From contig NC_064839.1 in NCBI RefSeq assembly GCF_024166365.1, positions 35,104,378 through 35,168,377 on the forward strand: 64,000 nucleotides of DNA, written 5' to 3'. The notes below the pieces were generated by a model. It did no database searches. It was not told the DNA's origin and saw nothing but the letters and a program-made list of their open reading frames with translations. The DNA comes from Elephas maximus indicus. Taxonomy: Eukaryota; Chordata; Mammalia; Proboscidea; Elephantidae. Position 1 is the first letter of the stretch. Each line of letters begins with the position of its first letter. This document shows positions 24,500-34,171 of this stretch, piece by piece. Both the position numbers and the translations under genes were made by a program.

Positions 24500-26085
24500 G
24501 GCCTCAAGAAAGATGGGGAGAACGGTCCATCCCTATACCCATGTGATGGGACACACAGAAGTCATGTCACTGTTGGTTTTCAGCTCCTTTCATTTGAGAG
24601 AGACCGTAATCAGCCATGCAGTTAGTATAGTTATGATATCGAATTTATTGATCTAATCTGTGTATGTTAAAAAGGTGTTCACTTGTCTCCTGAATCCTTT
24701 TTTCTTTCATCACTCTTTACATGGTGATGATGTTTTCAAGGCCATTGAATATTAATATTTCAAAAGAATAGCTTCAGCCTCAGGATCCTGCCAACACCTT
24801 ACAGATCTCCTTAGGTGCTCTGTCTCATTTTAAGAAGGAAGGAGGGGTCAACCGCCCTATTTCTGCTGTTTTGTGTGTGTATATATATATATATTTTTTT
24901 TTTTTTTTAAATTTGTGTGCTTTTCCGCCATCATTCACTGCACTTGTGCCCCATGTTCTAATATCCACTCTCACTCCTTCTGAATTCTGTTGTATCACCC
25001 CAGACAGGAGTTCTCTAATGTAGAAATTACCGAACCCTTTTAGGGTAAGAGGCTTGTGTCTTACTCTGGCCATATCTCGGCTGGTATTGTGTACTATTAA
25101 GACCTTTAACGGTTTTCCTTTTTTTATCTCCTGAGTATGTAACTTGAAACAGGCACCTATCCATTTACTTGTTTTGAGTAGGAATCTTTGTTATGTGAAT
25201 ATGGGACACTTTGCTTCTAATCAGGGAGCCTTGATCAGAAAACTTGGGGAGTTTTCAGGTGTCACTTAATTTTTAATGTATGTTTATCACCGAAACAAAA
25301 CAGTGATATGTTTTGAGACTTAGAATAGTGCCGAAAGTGCTGCAGCCAAAAACAGAAGACGGCTAGGTGTACAGCAGAGGGGAAGTATGGAACAAGGGCT
25401 TGGAGGTGCGAAGAGAGGTCTTCATTGAACCTGACAGTTTATTAGACTGATGCTGAGGATAACTGAGGTGGGTGTACCTCTATCGACGAAAATTCTGGAG
25501 GAATCTCAACATGTGTTTCTTACCAGGATCCTTATACCATGGTATCGGAAGCACAGAATTCCCAAGTGCCTGCTTTTGGTAGTATCTACAGAAAATGCTG
25601 GCTTCTCTGGATACCTTTGCCCCAGATTTGAAGTGTGCATAGAAAACGGAGAATATATAAAATCCAAATTTTTTCTTAGGAGCAAAAAGAAAATAACTGC
25701 CCTAAAGGATTAAGCAAGAGGGCCTGGGGGTAGGGTAGGGGTTTTGATTTGGATCTTCTTGTAGTCAGAAGGAATTTTAGGGAACTTTTGGCAACCACAG
25801 GAAAGAGTTATCTAAATTGCTTTACTGTCTGTCATCTGTTTTTAAAAGAAAACAATTATCTCTGCAATCACTTCTTGGAATTGCCTTGATTTTTCTGCAG
25901 TTTAAACTATCTAATGTAATTCTCGGTAGAGAATGTCACTATACTTTTGTTTGAGTGTTTGTGGGTGCTGATAATTTTGTATTTTCTTTGGGGGTGGAAA
26001 AGGAACACTATTCAAGCTGAGAGAAGTATTCTTAGAAATGCATTTTTATAAATTTTATTAAAGAAATTTGTTAAATTGTTGTCAA
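24500..26085 (+). other. CDH1: CDH1 3' UTR
   Basis: This is non-coding sequence after the stop. It includes a short (TA)n plus poly-T run at 24877-24908 and AT-rich stretches, and it ends at a polyadenylation signal near 26057. The length, about 1.6 kb, is somewhat shorter than I remember for human. The exact cleavage site is inferred, not seen. Confidence 0.8.
26057..26062 (+). terminator. CDH1: CDH1 polyadenylation signal ATTAAA
   Basis: ATTAAA lies in 'tttattaaagaaatttgtt' and is followed by T/G-rich sequence. A canonical AATAAA at 26247-26252 could serve a longer form. Confidence 0.65.
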
Positions 26086-26353
26086 ACTGTCTTATTTCAT
26101 TACACTACAGTAAGCTCAGTCAAAACATGCAGAAAGAAGCTTCATACTGAAATGATTTCCCCGGAACTTTGTGACATCCTGTTGGAGGCAGAGTGGGGGA
26201 AATTAAGTTCATGAGCATATCCATCCATGTGACATGTGGTGAAACCAATAAAAAGCCCACGTCAATGGGATACTACTATGGGCAGAAGCAAAGCTCCAAA
26301 CAACATCCATACAGTTAGCAAAATTAGTACAGGTTGTGAGGATTAGCATAAAT

Positions 26354-26590
26354 CAGTGGTTCTCTGCCAGGGAAGATTATATTCCCGTGCCCCCTCCCCA
26401 CAAGGGACGTTAGGTAATTTCTGGAGATAGTTTTTTTTTTTTTTTTTTGATTGTCACAACTAGTGGAGTGCTACTGGCATCTAGTCAAGGCCAGGGAAGC
26501 TGCTAAATATCTACAATGCACAAGACAGCCCCTGTGACATAGATATATCAAGCCCAAAATGTCAATACTGCCACTGTTGAGAAATTGGGA
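26354..26590 (-). repeat. MER20 with poly-T insertion
   Basis: Reverse MER20: 'tggttctctgccagggaaga', 'ttgattgtcacaactagtgg', 'aatgtcaatactgccactgt'. A T-run interrupts it near 26431. Confidence 0.7.
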
Positions 26591-26679
26591 TAGACCTACA
26601 ACTTTTCTCTGCTGGAAGGTGTCGAAAAAAAAAAAATCTGAGCAATGTTATAATTTGAAGTTTAATTTGGTTTATAGCA

Positions 26680-26840
26680 GGGCTTCTTAACTGCTTCATT
26701 GTGGTTTGAACCCCTGGAAGATCCCCCATCTTGTTAAAATGTAGATTCTGACTCAGTATATCTAGGGATGGAAATGCATATTCTCAGCAGGGGTTCAAAC
26801 AGGAATGAATCGGTGTGAAGACCTGGTTTATAGATCCATG
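26680..26840 (+). repeat. MER5-like relic
   Basis: 'gttaaaatgtagattctgac' and 'tcagtatatctagggatgga' fit the middle of MER5. Diverged. Confidence 0.5.
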
Positions 26841-26870
26841 GATGGGCAGCACCAGTCCTATATTTTATAG

Positions 26871-27094
26871 CCCCTGTCTGTTATTGGGTTGAAAGCAGCC
26901 TCCATGAGTATCTTCAGTTTTAAGTTAGAAGGTTGTCTAAGGGCAATAGTCTCAGGTGCCTCCAGTCTCTTTCACACAAGTGAGTCTTTTTTTTTTTTTT
27001 TTAATTTGAATTTTGTTCTACATTTTTTACCGTTCTAACTGGGACCTTCTATTGCGATGTTGGTCAGAGTGGTCGGTTAGTGGTAGCCAGGGGG
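26871..27094 (-). repeat. L1 3' UTR fragment
   Basis: 'ggcaatagtctcaggtgcct', 'ttgaattttgttctacattt' and 'gggaccttctattgcgatgt' parallel the L1 3' ends at 17503 and 56611. Confidence 0.75.
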
Positions 27095-27224
27095 AAATGT
27101 GACTTCTGAAAAAGACTAGGGAAGGCAGACCAGCCAGGATCCTGGAGGCTTGGAGGCGTGGAGAACAACTGTTACCTTACTCCTCCTGTAGGTGCTCTAC
27201 AAGGCAGTATGTGGTGTAGACGCT

Positions 27225-27400
27225 AAGACGCTAGAGACATCCTGCCTAAATTCAAATCCTGATTCTGCCCTAGCCATAAGCTTAGGCAAGTTTCCTTATC
27301 TATAAAATAAGGATAAATAGGGAGGACTAAATGAGTTGATTTACATGAAACATTTAGAAGAATGCCTGGCACATAATAGTGATGTTATATACTAGCTTTT
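27225..27400 (+). repeat. MIR
   Basis: 'cctaaattcaaatcctgatt', 'ggcaagtttccttatctata' and 'aatgcctggcacataatagt' are forward MIR. Confidence 0.8.
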
Positions 27401-27449
27401 AGTGTTAGTATTGCGTGAGGAGGCAGAGCAAGAAAGTTTTGGGTAACCA

Positions 27450-27650
27450 AACCAGCTGTTAAGTTGATTCTGACTCATGGTGACCCCATGTGTGTCACAG
27501 TAAAACTCCATAGGGTTTTCAGTGGCTGACTTTAGAAGTTGATTGCCAGGTCTTTCTTTCCAGGTGTCTCTGGGTGGACTCAACACTTTTCGGTTAGGAG
27601 CTGAGTAAGTTAACCATTTGCATCACCCACCAAGGGACTCCAACTCCTGG
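27450..27650 (-). repeat. Afrotherian SINE, older variant
   Basis: 'gttaagttgattctgactca', 'ccccatgtgtgtcacagtaa' and 'ccaggtgtctctgggtggac' match a SINE variant also seen at 32760-32945. Confidence 0.75.
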
Positions 27651-28688
27651 TAGTCCCTGCCATAAAACAGGTGCATCATAAATATTTGTGTTGTGTCCTG
27701 AGTTTAGCTTTGGAGGCTGGCTAAAATTTATATGGGAAAATGTGAGGGTATGCTAGGCAAGAGAAAACACAAATAAAGTCACTTAAGCACAGATGAGCCT
27801 CCTCTGTTGGGGAGAGGATACCGGCATATGAATGGACTGTTTATTTCTATGTTGTTTGTAGGAGGCTGAGTGTTGGTTCCCCCCATGCTGCTATGTCCAG
27901 TGCAGAGCTCTGAGGCAGAGTCTGAGAATTCTCAGTTCAAACCTGGTATAGTTGTCAAGGCTGGACGATAGAGAATATTCTATTTAACAGGATGTTTGAT
28001 TTATAGTTTTAAAATATTTAGATATATGGTGTGAGGGCCTCCACTAGTATTTTTGTACCAATCCCTACAAATCTTAGTGATGGACCTTTTCCACACACTG
28101 CTTTTACGTTTAACACCTTGAAATGACCTCACGGGGAAATAATTCTTCAAGAACTTGAGCCCACACATAGCTGAAGAAAACTTGTCTTTGTCTAATGACA
28201 AAGTTTGGGTGGGAATATATACAATTAAAAGAGTGTAATGGGGATTTTGTAGGTCACTTAAGCACAGATGAGTCCACTGTGTATTTTCTCTTTCAAAAAA
28301 AATTTTTTTTTCCAACTTTAAGATGTTTTGACAGGATTTTACTTAAGAGATGGTGTGGAAGACATACTATTTATTAAGCATCTCTTCTGCAGCAGACACG
28401 GCTAAATTCTTGAGTGCCGCATTGCTTGAACTCCCCATAATAGCCACTTTTGTGAAAGTGGTAGTTAGTGAATGCCATTATCTTTGTTAGTTCTGGGTTC
28501 AGCAACCAGAGGCAACTCAGGTTGCTCTGATGACTTGGTCAGCCGCTCTTCCTGAAGTCCCTAATAATGGGCTCCTTGTTGGCAGACTTCAAGTCAGCGG
28601 AACATATTTTCATGAATACAGACTTATGTGTATCTTGAAAAAACATGTAGTTCTTTGCAGAGAAACAGCACCCACTCAGATGCAACAT

Positions 28689-28792
28689 TTGCGGGTATGG
28701 GCTGTAATAGGTGTTTACTTAGCATATCACCAGAGGAACCTTGTGGGTGCGGGAGTTGTAATAGATGTTTAATAGATTATCAGCAGGAGACC
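28689..28792 (+). repeat. 52-bp imperfect tandem duplication
   Basis: Positions 28689-28740 and 28741-28792 each begin TTG(C/T)GGGT, contain 'tgtaatag(g/a)tgttta' and end with GA(A/G)-rich sequence and ACC. The copies differ by several substitutions and a small offset, so the duplication is old. Confidence 0.75.
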
Positions 28793-29353
28793 ACCATCTC
28801 TACCAAGGAAGGGGCTTCCAGAATTCATTTCCTATAAACTAAAATCCATAAGCTTAAATACCAAGTTCTAAGGGAATATGCACTTAAAAGGCCATTTGAA
28901 TAACCTCAGGCTAGGAGAAGCTTGAGAATGTTTCCCTCTCCAAATACAGGGCCTTATAGGCCCTAGGCACTCCCAGTGCCCTAGCACACATACTAAAATG
29001 CACCCAATGATCCATGTGGGATGTACTTTTTTGCTGCAAAAAATTTTATGGGATCTTTATGACATTGCTTTTGAAAGTATGCATGTCAATTTGTGGTGTC
29101 TGAGCCTAAAAGAAACAACCCAGTGCTATCCAGGTGCCATATTACCATGGGATAGGATTCTCAGAAATCTCTTATTCATCTTTCGCCACACCTGTGTTGC
29201 CTTTAGATCCAGGCTAGTGGGGCCCCAACCCTGGGATTCATGCTTTAGAGGCCCCACCTGGCCACCTCCAGCCATCTCCTTCCCCGTAAGCAAGGAATCT
29301 GCCAGGCCTAAGGACTTGGCCACCCAGAATCCTCGCTCTCCTCCCAAGCCACA

Positions 29354-29570
29354 CTCCAGGTACCCAAAAACAAACGGTTACCATAAAGTTGGTTCTGACT
29401 CATAGTGACCCTACAGGACAGTGTAGAAATGCCCCATAGGGTTTCCAAGGGAGTAATCCTTACAGAACCAGACTGCCACATCTTTCTCCCTCGGAGCGGC
29501 TGATGGGTTTGAACCGCCAACCTTTTGGTTAGCAGGCCAGTGCACCACCAGGGCTACTTCTCCAGGTACC
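29354..29570 (-). mobile_element. AfroSINE (long variant) with target duplication
   Basis: 'ctccaggtacc' stands at 29354-29364 and 29560-29570. The body between is a reverse long-form SINE with the block 'cagactgccacatctttctc'. Confidence 0.93.
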
Positions 29571-29899
29571 AGGACCCTGGAATTCTCTGCCCACCTGTCC
29601 CAGTGCCCTCCAGAGGAGTGTGGGCACTCCTAAACCTAGAGGGGCCAAGTGGTTGCTGCTTGGAGGTTGTGTGGACAGAGCCTGGATGTACAAGGGCCTG
29701 ACTGATGTTAAGGAGAGAGGACTTAAATGAACAGGGCTTGCATACGGAATACTCTTCCCAAGACTGCCAGCAGCATGAACTTGGTTGTGACAATGACATA
29801 AGAGCATTGTTGACATTTAGAGAGGCAAGACATGCTGAAGGTCCTGCCTTCAGAAGCATTGCTCTGTTTGCAACATGACTTTCACACAACATAACTTTT

Positions 29900-30197
29900 T
29901 TAAAAATAATTTTTACTGTGCTTTAAGTGAAAGTTTACAAATCAAGTCAGTCTCTCATATATAAACTTATATACACCTTACTACATACTCCCAATTACTC
30001 TCCCCCTAACAGCCCGCTCCCTCCTTCCAGTCTCTCTTTTCGTGACCACTTTGCAGCTTCTAACTCCCTCTACCCTCCCATCTCCCCTCCAGACAGGAGA
30101 TGCCAACATAGTCTCAAGTGTCCACCTGATGCACGTAGCTCACTCCTCATCAGCATCTCTCACCAACCCATTCTCCAGTCCAATCCGTGTCAGACAA
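29900..30197 (-). mobile_element. L1 3' end
   Basis: 'actgtgctttaagtgaaagt', 'ttacaaatcaagtcagtctc' and 'agacaggagatgccaacata' are the signature of this region's L1 3' terminus on the minus strand. Confidence 0.9.
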
Positions 30198-30285
30198 CAT
30201 AACTTTTGAATGTCCCACCAGGATTCATGTAGGCGAATAATCTGTTTCTGACTATCTGAATCTCAGACCCATTGTGTTTTATATT

Positions 30286-30443
30286 AAAAAAAAAAAAAAA
30301 TTGCCCTTGAGTTGATTCGAAGGGACCCTATAGGGAAGAGTGTAAATCCCCCATTGAGTTTCTAAGGAGCGCCTGGTGGGTTTCAACTGCCGACCTTTTT
30401 GTTAGCAGCCATAGCTCTTAACCACTAAACCACCAGGGTTTCC
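30286..30443 (-). mobile_element. AfroSINE
   Basis: A reverse copy with an A-run (30286-30300), 'cttgagttgattcgaaggga' and a head ending 'aaaccaccagggtttcc'. Confidence 0.92.
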
Positions 30444-30629
30444 GCTTTACATATAAACACATATTTTGGGGGGCACAGTTTTAATATATGCTTAGATTTC
30501 CAGGAATGCGACTACCGCGTAGATAGTGCAAAGCTAGAACTCTTATTAGGAACTTTACTGTTTCAGAAAACCTTATTACCAATAGTAACATTTGTAGCTA
30601 TTACATTTACAAAGGATATACACATGTAT

Positions 30630-30809
30630 GGAAACCCTGGTGGCTTAATGGTTAAGTGCTACAGCTGCTAAGCAAAAAGGTCGGTAGCTGGAATCCACCA
30701 TGCGCTCCTTGGAAACTCTATGGGGCAATTCTACTCTGACCTATAGGGTCGCTATGAGTCGGAATCAACTCCACGGCAACGGGTTCGGGTTTTTTTTTTT
30801 TTTTTTTTT
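30630..30809 (+). mobile_element. AfroSINE
   Basis: A complete forward copy, 'ggaaaccctggtggcttaat' to 'ctccacggcaacgggttcgg' plus a T-tail. Confidence 0.93.
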
Positions 30810-30832
30810 AATGTATATATATACGATGGTAG

Positions 30833-30864
30833 CTCTCTCTCTGTGTGTGTGTGTGTGTGTGTGT
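30833..30864 (+). repeat. (CT)n(GT)n microsatellite
   Basis: CTCTCTCTC followed by about eleven TG units between two SINEs of opposite orientation. Confidence 0.95.
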
Positions 30865-30865
30865 A

Positions 30866-31026
30866 GACAAAAGAATAAACCCGTTGCCATGGAGTCGATC
30901 CCGACTCAGGGCCACCCTACAGGGCAGAGTAGAGCTGCCCCAGAGTTTCCAAGAAGCAGCTGGTGGATTCGAGCTGCCAACTTTTTGCTTAGCAGCTGTA
31001 GCTCTTAATCACTATGCCACCAGGGC

Positions 31027-31029
<3 letters not shown>
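30866..31029 (-). mobile_element. AfroSINE
   Basis: A reverse copy, 'cccgttgccatggagtcgat' to 'atgccaccagggctc', in inverted orientation to the copy at 30630-30809. Confidence 0.92.

Positions 31030-31030
<1 letters not shown>

Positions 31031-31072
<42 letters not shown>
31031..31072 (+). repeat. (TA)21 microsatellite
   Basis: Twenty-one uninterrupted TA units directly after a SINE. Confidence 0.97.
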
Positions 31073-31076
<4 letters not shown>

Positions 31077-31270
31077 ATTTCAAAATGTCACTTATAAAGA
31101 AATGTCAATATTCAGTTGGATATTGTTTTACTTATTCGAATTTATTCATTACAAGCAGGTGCAAGCATCTGTCTACTTCATCATGTCTTCCAGCGTTTTA
31201 GTACCTATTTTCATACTGAAATACATACAATTTTTTGATAAATTTCTTTCCTTCTCCTTTACATAAACCA

Positions 31271-31543
31271 ACCAAACAAACAAAAACCCGTTCCCGTCGA
31301 GGGGATTCCGTCTCACAGCGATTCTATAGGACAGAGTACAACTGCCCTTTATGTAAAGGATTTCCCTCCTTTACATAAACCAAAACCAAACCCACTGCCG
31401 TCGAGTCGATTCCGACTCATAACGACCCTACAGGACAGAGTAGAACTGCCCCATAGAGTTTCCAAGGAGCGCCCGCCGGATTTGAACTGACGACCTCTTG
31501 GTTAGCAGCCCTAGCACTTAACCACTACGCCACCAGGGTTTCC
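31271..31543 (-). mobile_element. AfroSINE pair (fragment plus full copy)
   Basis: A reverse SINE fragment (31271-31347) is followed by a 12-bp inverted repeat and then a complete reverse SINE (about 31382-31543). The full copy has 'ctgccgtcgagtcgattccg' and ends 'acgccaccagggtttcc', one of the least diverged copies in the window. Confidence 0.92.
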
Positions 31544-31738
31544 CTGCCTTACATAGCAGTTAAATAATCATATTGAGTTTCTGAGATTGTGACTCTGGGT
31601 AGACTGTGCTAGCTATGATTTATTTTCAGGGGAAGGAGCTGGATAAAATCCGAAAAGGAGGCGTTGCCCGACCGAGCTGGCCCCGCCCCGCGCCTGGGGC
31701 CCCGCCCCCTTGTGCTCCCGGGCGCTCTCTGCCACATT

Positions 31739-31750
31739 CAACATGGCGGC
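31739..31750 (+). promoter_or_regulatory. TANGO6: YY1 / TISU-type element
   Basis: CAACATGGCGGC fits the SAASATGGCGGC consensus of the TISU element, which combines a YY1 site with a start codon used in very short leaders. A second, partial ATGGCGGC core overlaps the TANGO6 start at 31808. Confidence 0.7.
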
Positions 31751-31775
31751 AGCGCCGGGCCGCCGAAGCGCGTGA
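31743..31775 (+). CDS. upstream ORF in TANGO6 leader (10 codons)
   Basis: ATG at 31743 in strong context (A at -3, G at +4) reads MAAAPGRRSA and stops at TGA 31773-31775. It ends 32 nt before the TANGO6 ATG and is in a different frame. If transcription starts upstream of it, it could lower main ORF translation. If it starts downstream, it is silent DNA. Confidence 0.45.
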   Translation: MAAAPGRRSA

Positions 31776-31807
31776 GGGACTCGCAAGGGGCAGCTTCCAC
31801 TCTAGTC

Positions 31808-31904
31808 ATGGCGGCCCCCAGACAGACCGTCGGCTGTGCGGATCTGAAGACCTGCGGCCTGGAGAGGATTTTGGAGGCGCTGAAACTGCTGCTGAGCCCG
31901 GGAG
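31808..31904 (+). CDS. TANGO6: TANGO6 exon 1 (coding part)
   Basis: ATG at 31808 (GTCATGG: G at -3, G at +4) begins MAAPRQTVGCADLKTCGLER, then ILEALKLLLSPG. The donor is GGAG|GTGAGA, and the last Gly codon is completed by exon 2. The frame is open upstream, but without an ATG, so this start is favoured. Confidence 0.92.
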
Positions 31905-32142
31905 GTGAGAGGATGGATCTCGGCGCCGGGTTAGACCCGGGTCTCTCAGAGCCGCCAGTCTTCCAGGGCTTCCCTGCATCCCACAGCGCGCTCCCCCAGG
32001 CACTCCCCAGGCACTCCCCAGGACCCTTCGGCCCTGAGGCCGCCCCGCCCCGCTCCTGGGGGGCTTTCGGCATTACCTGAGCAGCTTCATTTTACCGTTT
32101 AGGAGCTGGAGGTTCAAGGAGGGGATGGGATCCGCTGAGTAC

Positions 32143-32320
32143 TGGTAATAGCCGACATTTCTTGTGCCAGGCACTGTTCTAAGCGCCTTGGATAGATTAT
32201 TTCCTTCATTTCCCACTGCAATCTGAGGAAACTGAGGTGCAGAGACGGTGGGCTCTTGATACATGAAATGACGTCTCCAACCTCTTGGGGGCGCAGGGCC
32301 TAACGTGGACGCTTGAAAAA
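32143..32320 (-). repeat. MIR, reverse orientation
   Basis: 'gtgccaggcactgttctaag' and 'gaggaaactgaggtgcagag' are reverse MIR, just inside intron 1 at the edge of the CpG-rich region. Confidence 0.8.
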
Positions 32321-32571
32321 TGCCTAGGAGTTCAGCAGAAGGCACTAAGGAAGAGGTGACGTTGGAGCTTGGCTTTGGGAGCGTAGTAAAGGATTTAAAG
32401 TACCGTGGGAGGAATTTATAATCATCTTTAATCTTTTCGGGTGAATTGACAAGATCTTCCCAATTTAGGAGCAAAAGAGACCATTTTACAAGCTGTATGC
32501 CCTTGGGCAACTAACCTTTCTGCCCCTCAGTCTTTCATATTCCTTCCAATTCCGTTTTTTATTTTTATTTT

Positions 32572-32755
32572 TCTTAACAGCCTTAGTGAGATTTAATTCA
32601 CTTACCATGTAATCTGCCCATTTAAAGTGTACAATTCAGTGGCTTTCAGTATATTTACGCGGTTGTGCATCCATCATCACCACAATCATCTTGAACATTT
32701 TCATTATTCCTAAAAGGATACCCCTCACCCCTTAGCCATCATCCCCCAGCTCGCC
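32572..32755 (-). repeat. L1M 3' fragment
   Basis: 'cccatttaaagtgtacaatt' and 'gtgcatccatcatcaccaca' match old L1M 3' ends; the same family recurs at 61092-61450. Confidence 0.85.
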
Positions 32756-32759
32756 TTAT

Positions 32760-32945
32760 CCCCAGTACCAGTAGACAGTATGGTCGGTTCTGACTCATGG
32801 CCACACCATGTGTGTCAGAGTAGAGCTGTACTCCACAGGGTTTTCAATGGCAGATCTTTCTTAAGTAGATCGCCAGGCCTTTCTTCTGAGGTGCCCCTGG
32901 GTGGACTCAAAACTTCCAACCTTTAGCTTAGCAGCCCAGCTCTCT
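32760..32945 (-). repeat. Afrotherian SINE, older variant
   Basis: 'tggtcggttctgactcatgg', 'agggttttcaatggcagatc' and 'gcccctgggtggactcaaaa' follow the same order as 27450-27650. Confidence 0.75.
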
Positions 32946-33051
32946 TCTTTCTGGAATTCCCTTCTTACTTTCCACTTGAGCTGTAGTTACCCTGAATTCT
33001 GTCCTTTGGTTCTTCAAGCTAATAGGTTTCTATTAGAATTTTAGCTTTACT

Positions 33052-33240
33052 AAGGCCTGCCCTTGGAGCCCTGGTGGAGTAGTGGTTAAGAGCTCGGCTG
33101 CTAACCAAAAGGTCAGCAGCTCAAACCCACCAGCCGCTCCTTGGAAACCCTGTGGGGCAGTTCTCCTCTGTCCTATAGGGTTGTGGTGAATCAGAACTGG
33201 CTGGAGGGTACCTAGCAACATCAACAACAAGGCCTGCCTT
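33052..33240 (+). mobile_element. AfroSINE with RTE-like CAACAAC tail
   Basis: A complete forward copy ends 'cctagcaacatcaacaac', resembling the RTE end at 52250-52271. It is flanked by 'aaggcctgccctt' (33052) and 'aaggcctgcctt' (33229). Confidence 0.93.
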
Positions 33241-33492
33241 CAGGCTAAAAGGCAAGGAAAAGCAGGAAACTTGCACAATGTGTCAACCCTTCTCCAGTTT
33301 TTGCTCATTTTTATCACTTTCAGATGTCCAGAGTTTATAGTTGTTATTTGTGGAAGCGTTGATCTGATAGGAGTTATAACAAATCTTTATTCATCACTCC
33401 TTTCATTCAGTTAACTAATGGATATTCATGTGGTGCGTATTTCATGCATGTACTTCGCAAAGCACTGACCAAATGAGAGACATGGTTCCTAT

Positions 33493-33988
33493 CCTCATGA
33501 ATTTTTTTAAAAATAATTTTTATTGTGCTTTAAGTGAAAGTTTACAAATCAAGTCAGTCTGTCACATATAAGCTTATATACACCTTACTACATATTCCCA
33601 TTTACTCTCCCCCTAATGAGTCAGCCCGCTCCCTCCTTGCAGTCTCTCCTTTCGTGACCGTTTTGCCAGTTTCTAACCCTCTCTACCCTCCCGTCTCCCC
33701 TCCAGACAGGAGATTCCAACACAGTCTCAAGTGTCCACCTGGTACAAGTAGCTCACTCTTCATCAGCATCTCTCTCCAACCCATTGTCCAGTCCCTTCCA
33801 TGTCTGATGAGTTGTCTTCAGGAATGGTTCCTGTTCTGGGCCAACAGAAGGTTTGGGGACCATGACCACCAGGATTCTTCTAGTCTCAGTCAGACCATTA
33901 AGTGTGGTCTTTTTATGAGAATTTGGGGTCTGCATCCCACTGTTCTCCTGCTCCCTCAGGGGTTCTCTGTTGTGCTCCTCATGAATTT
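33493..33988 (-). mobile_element. L1 3' end with target duplication
   Basis: Minus-strand L1 3' UTR runs from 'tttattgtgctttaagtgaa' through 'ctgggccaacagaaggtttg' to 'tctgttgtgctc'. 'cctcatgaattt' flanks it at 33493 and about 33976. Confidence 0.92.
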
Positions 33989-34171
33989 TAAACTCTAGTG
34001 GAGAATAAAGGAAATAAACACAAAATAATTACTGAAAATAATTATAGATTGTGATAAGTGCTATGGAGAATAGAAATTGGGTGTTATTACAGAGTAAGTG
34101 AGGTGGAGATGGCTTTAAATTGGTCAAGGAAGACTATCTCTGAAGAGATATTTAAATTGAGATTTCCAGAT

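Larger units (their letters stand above)
26086..31630. other. CDH1-TANGO6 intergenic region
   Basis: 5.5 kb without a gene. It contains MER20 and MER5 relics, L1 3' ends, MIR and, close to the TANGO6 promoter, a dense cluster of AfroSINEs and microsatellites (30286-31543). The stretch 27700-29360 has no recognised repeat apart from a 52-bp imperfect tandem duplication (28689-28792) and a 20-bp direct repeat (27779 and 28253). Confidence 0.85.
31640..32060 (+). promoter_or_regulatory. TANGO6: TANGO6 CpG-rich, TATA-less promoter
   Basis: The base composition changes sharply to CpG-rich over about 31660-32060. It contains GC boxes ('ccccgccccgc' at 31681, 'ccccgccccc' at 31701) and a YY1-type 'caacatggcggc' at 31739, with no TATA box. 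Exon 1 lies inside it. This is a housekeeping-type promoter; the start site itself cannot be read from sequence. Confidence 0.85.

Noticed and set aside
29126..29405. overlapping open frames on both strands (29126-29347 minus, 28998-29405 plus)
   Set aside because: They have no recognisable protein and no conserved splice sites, and they overlap each other. The + strand frame runs into a SINE.
30833..31072. CRISPR-like or satellite array near the TANGO6 promoter
   Set aside because: The repeats are simple (CT)n, (GT)n and (TA)n tracts between SINEs, with no spacer structure. CRISPR does not apply to a mammalian genome.
31664..32080. 138-codon + strand open frame through TANGO6 exon 1 and into intron 1
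   Set aside because: It has no ATG before 31808, and the frame past 31904 runs beyond a good GTGAGA donor. Only 31808-31904 matches TANGO6. The rest is GC-rich sequence with few stops.
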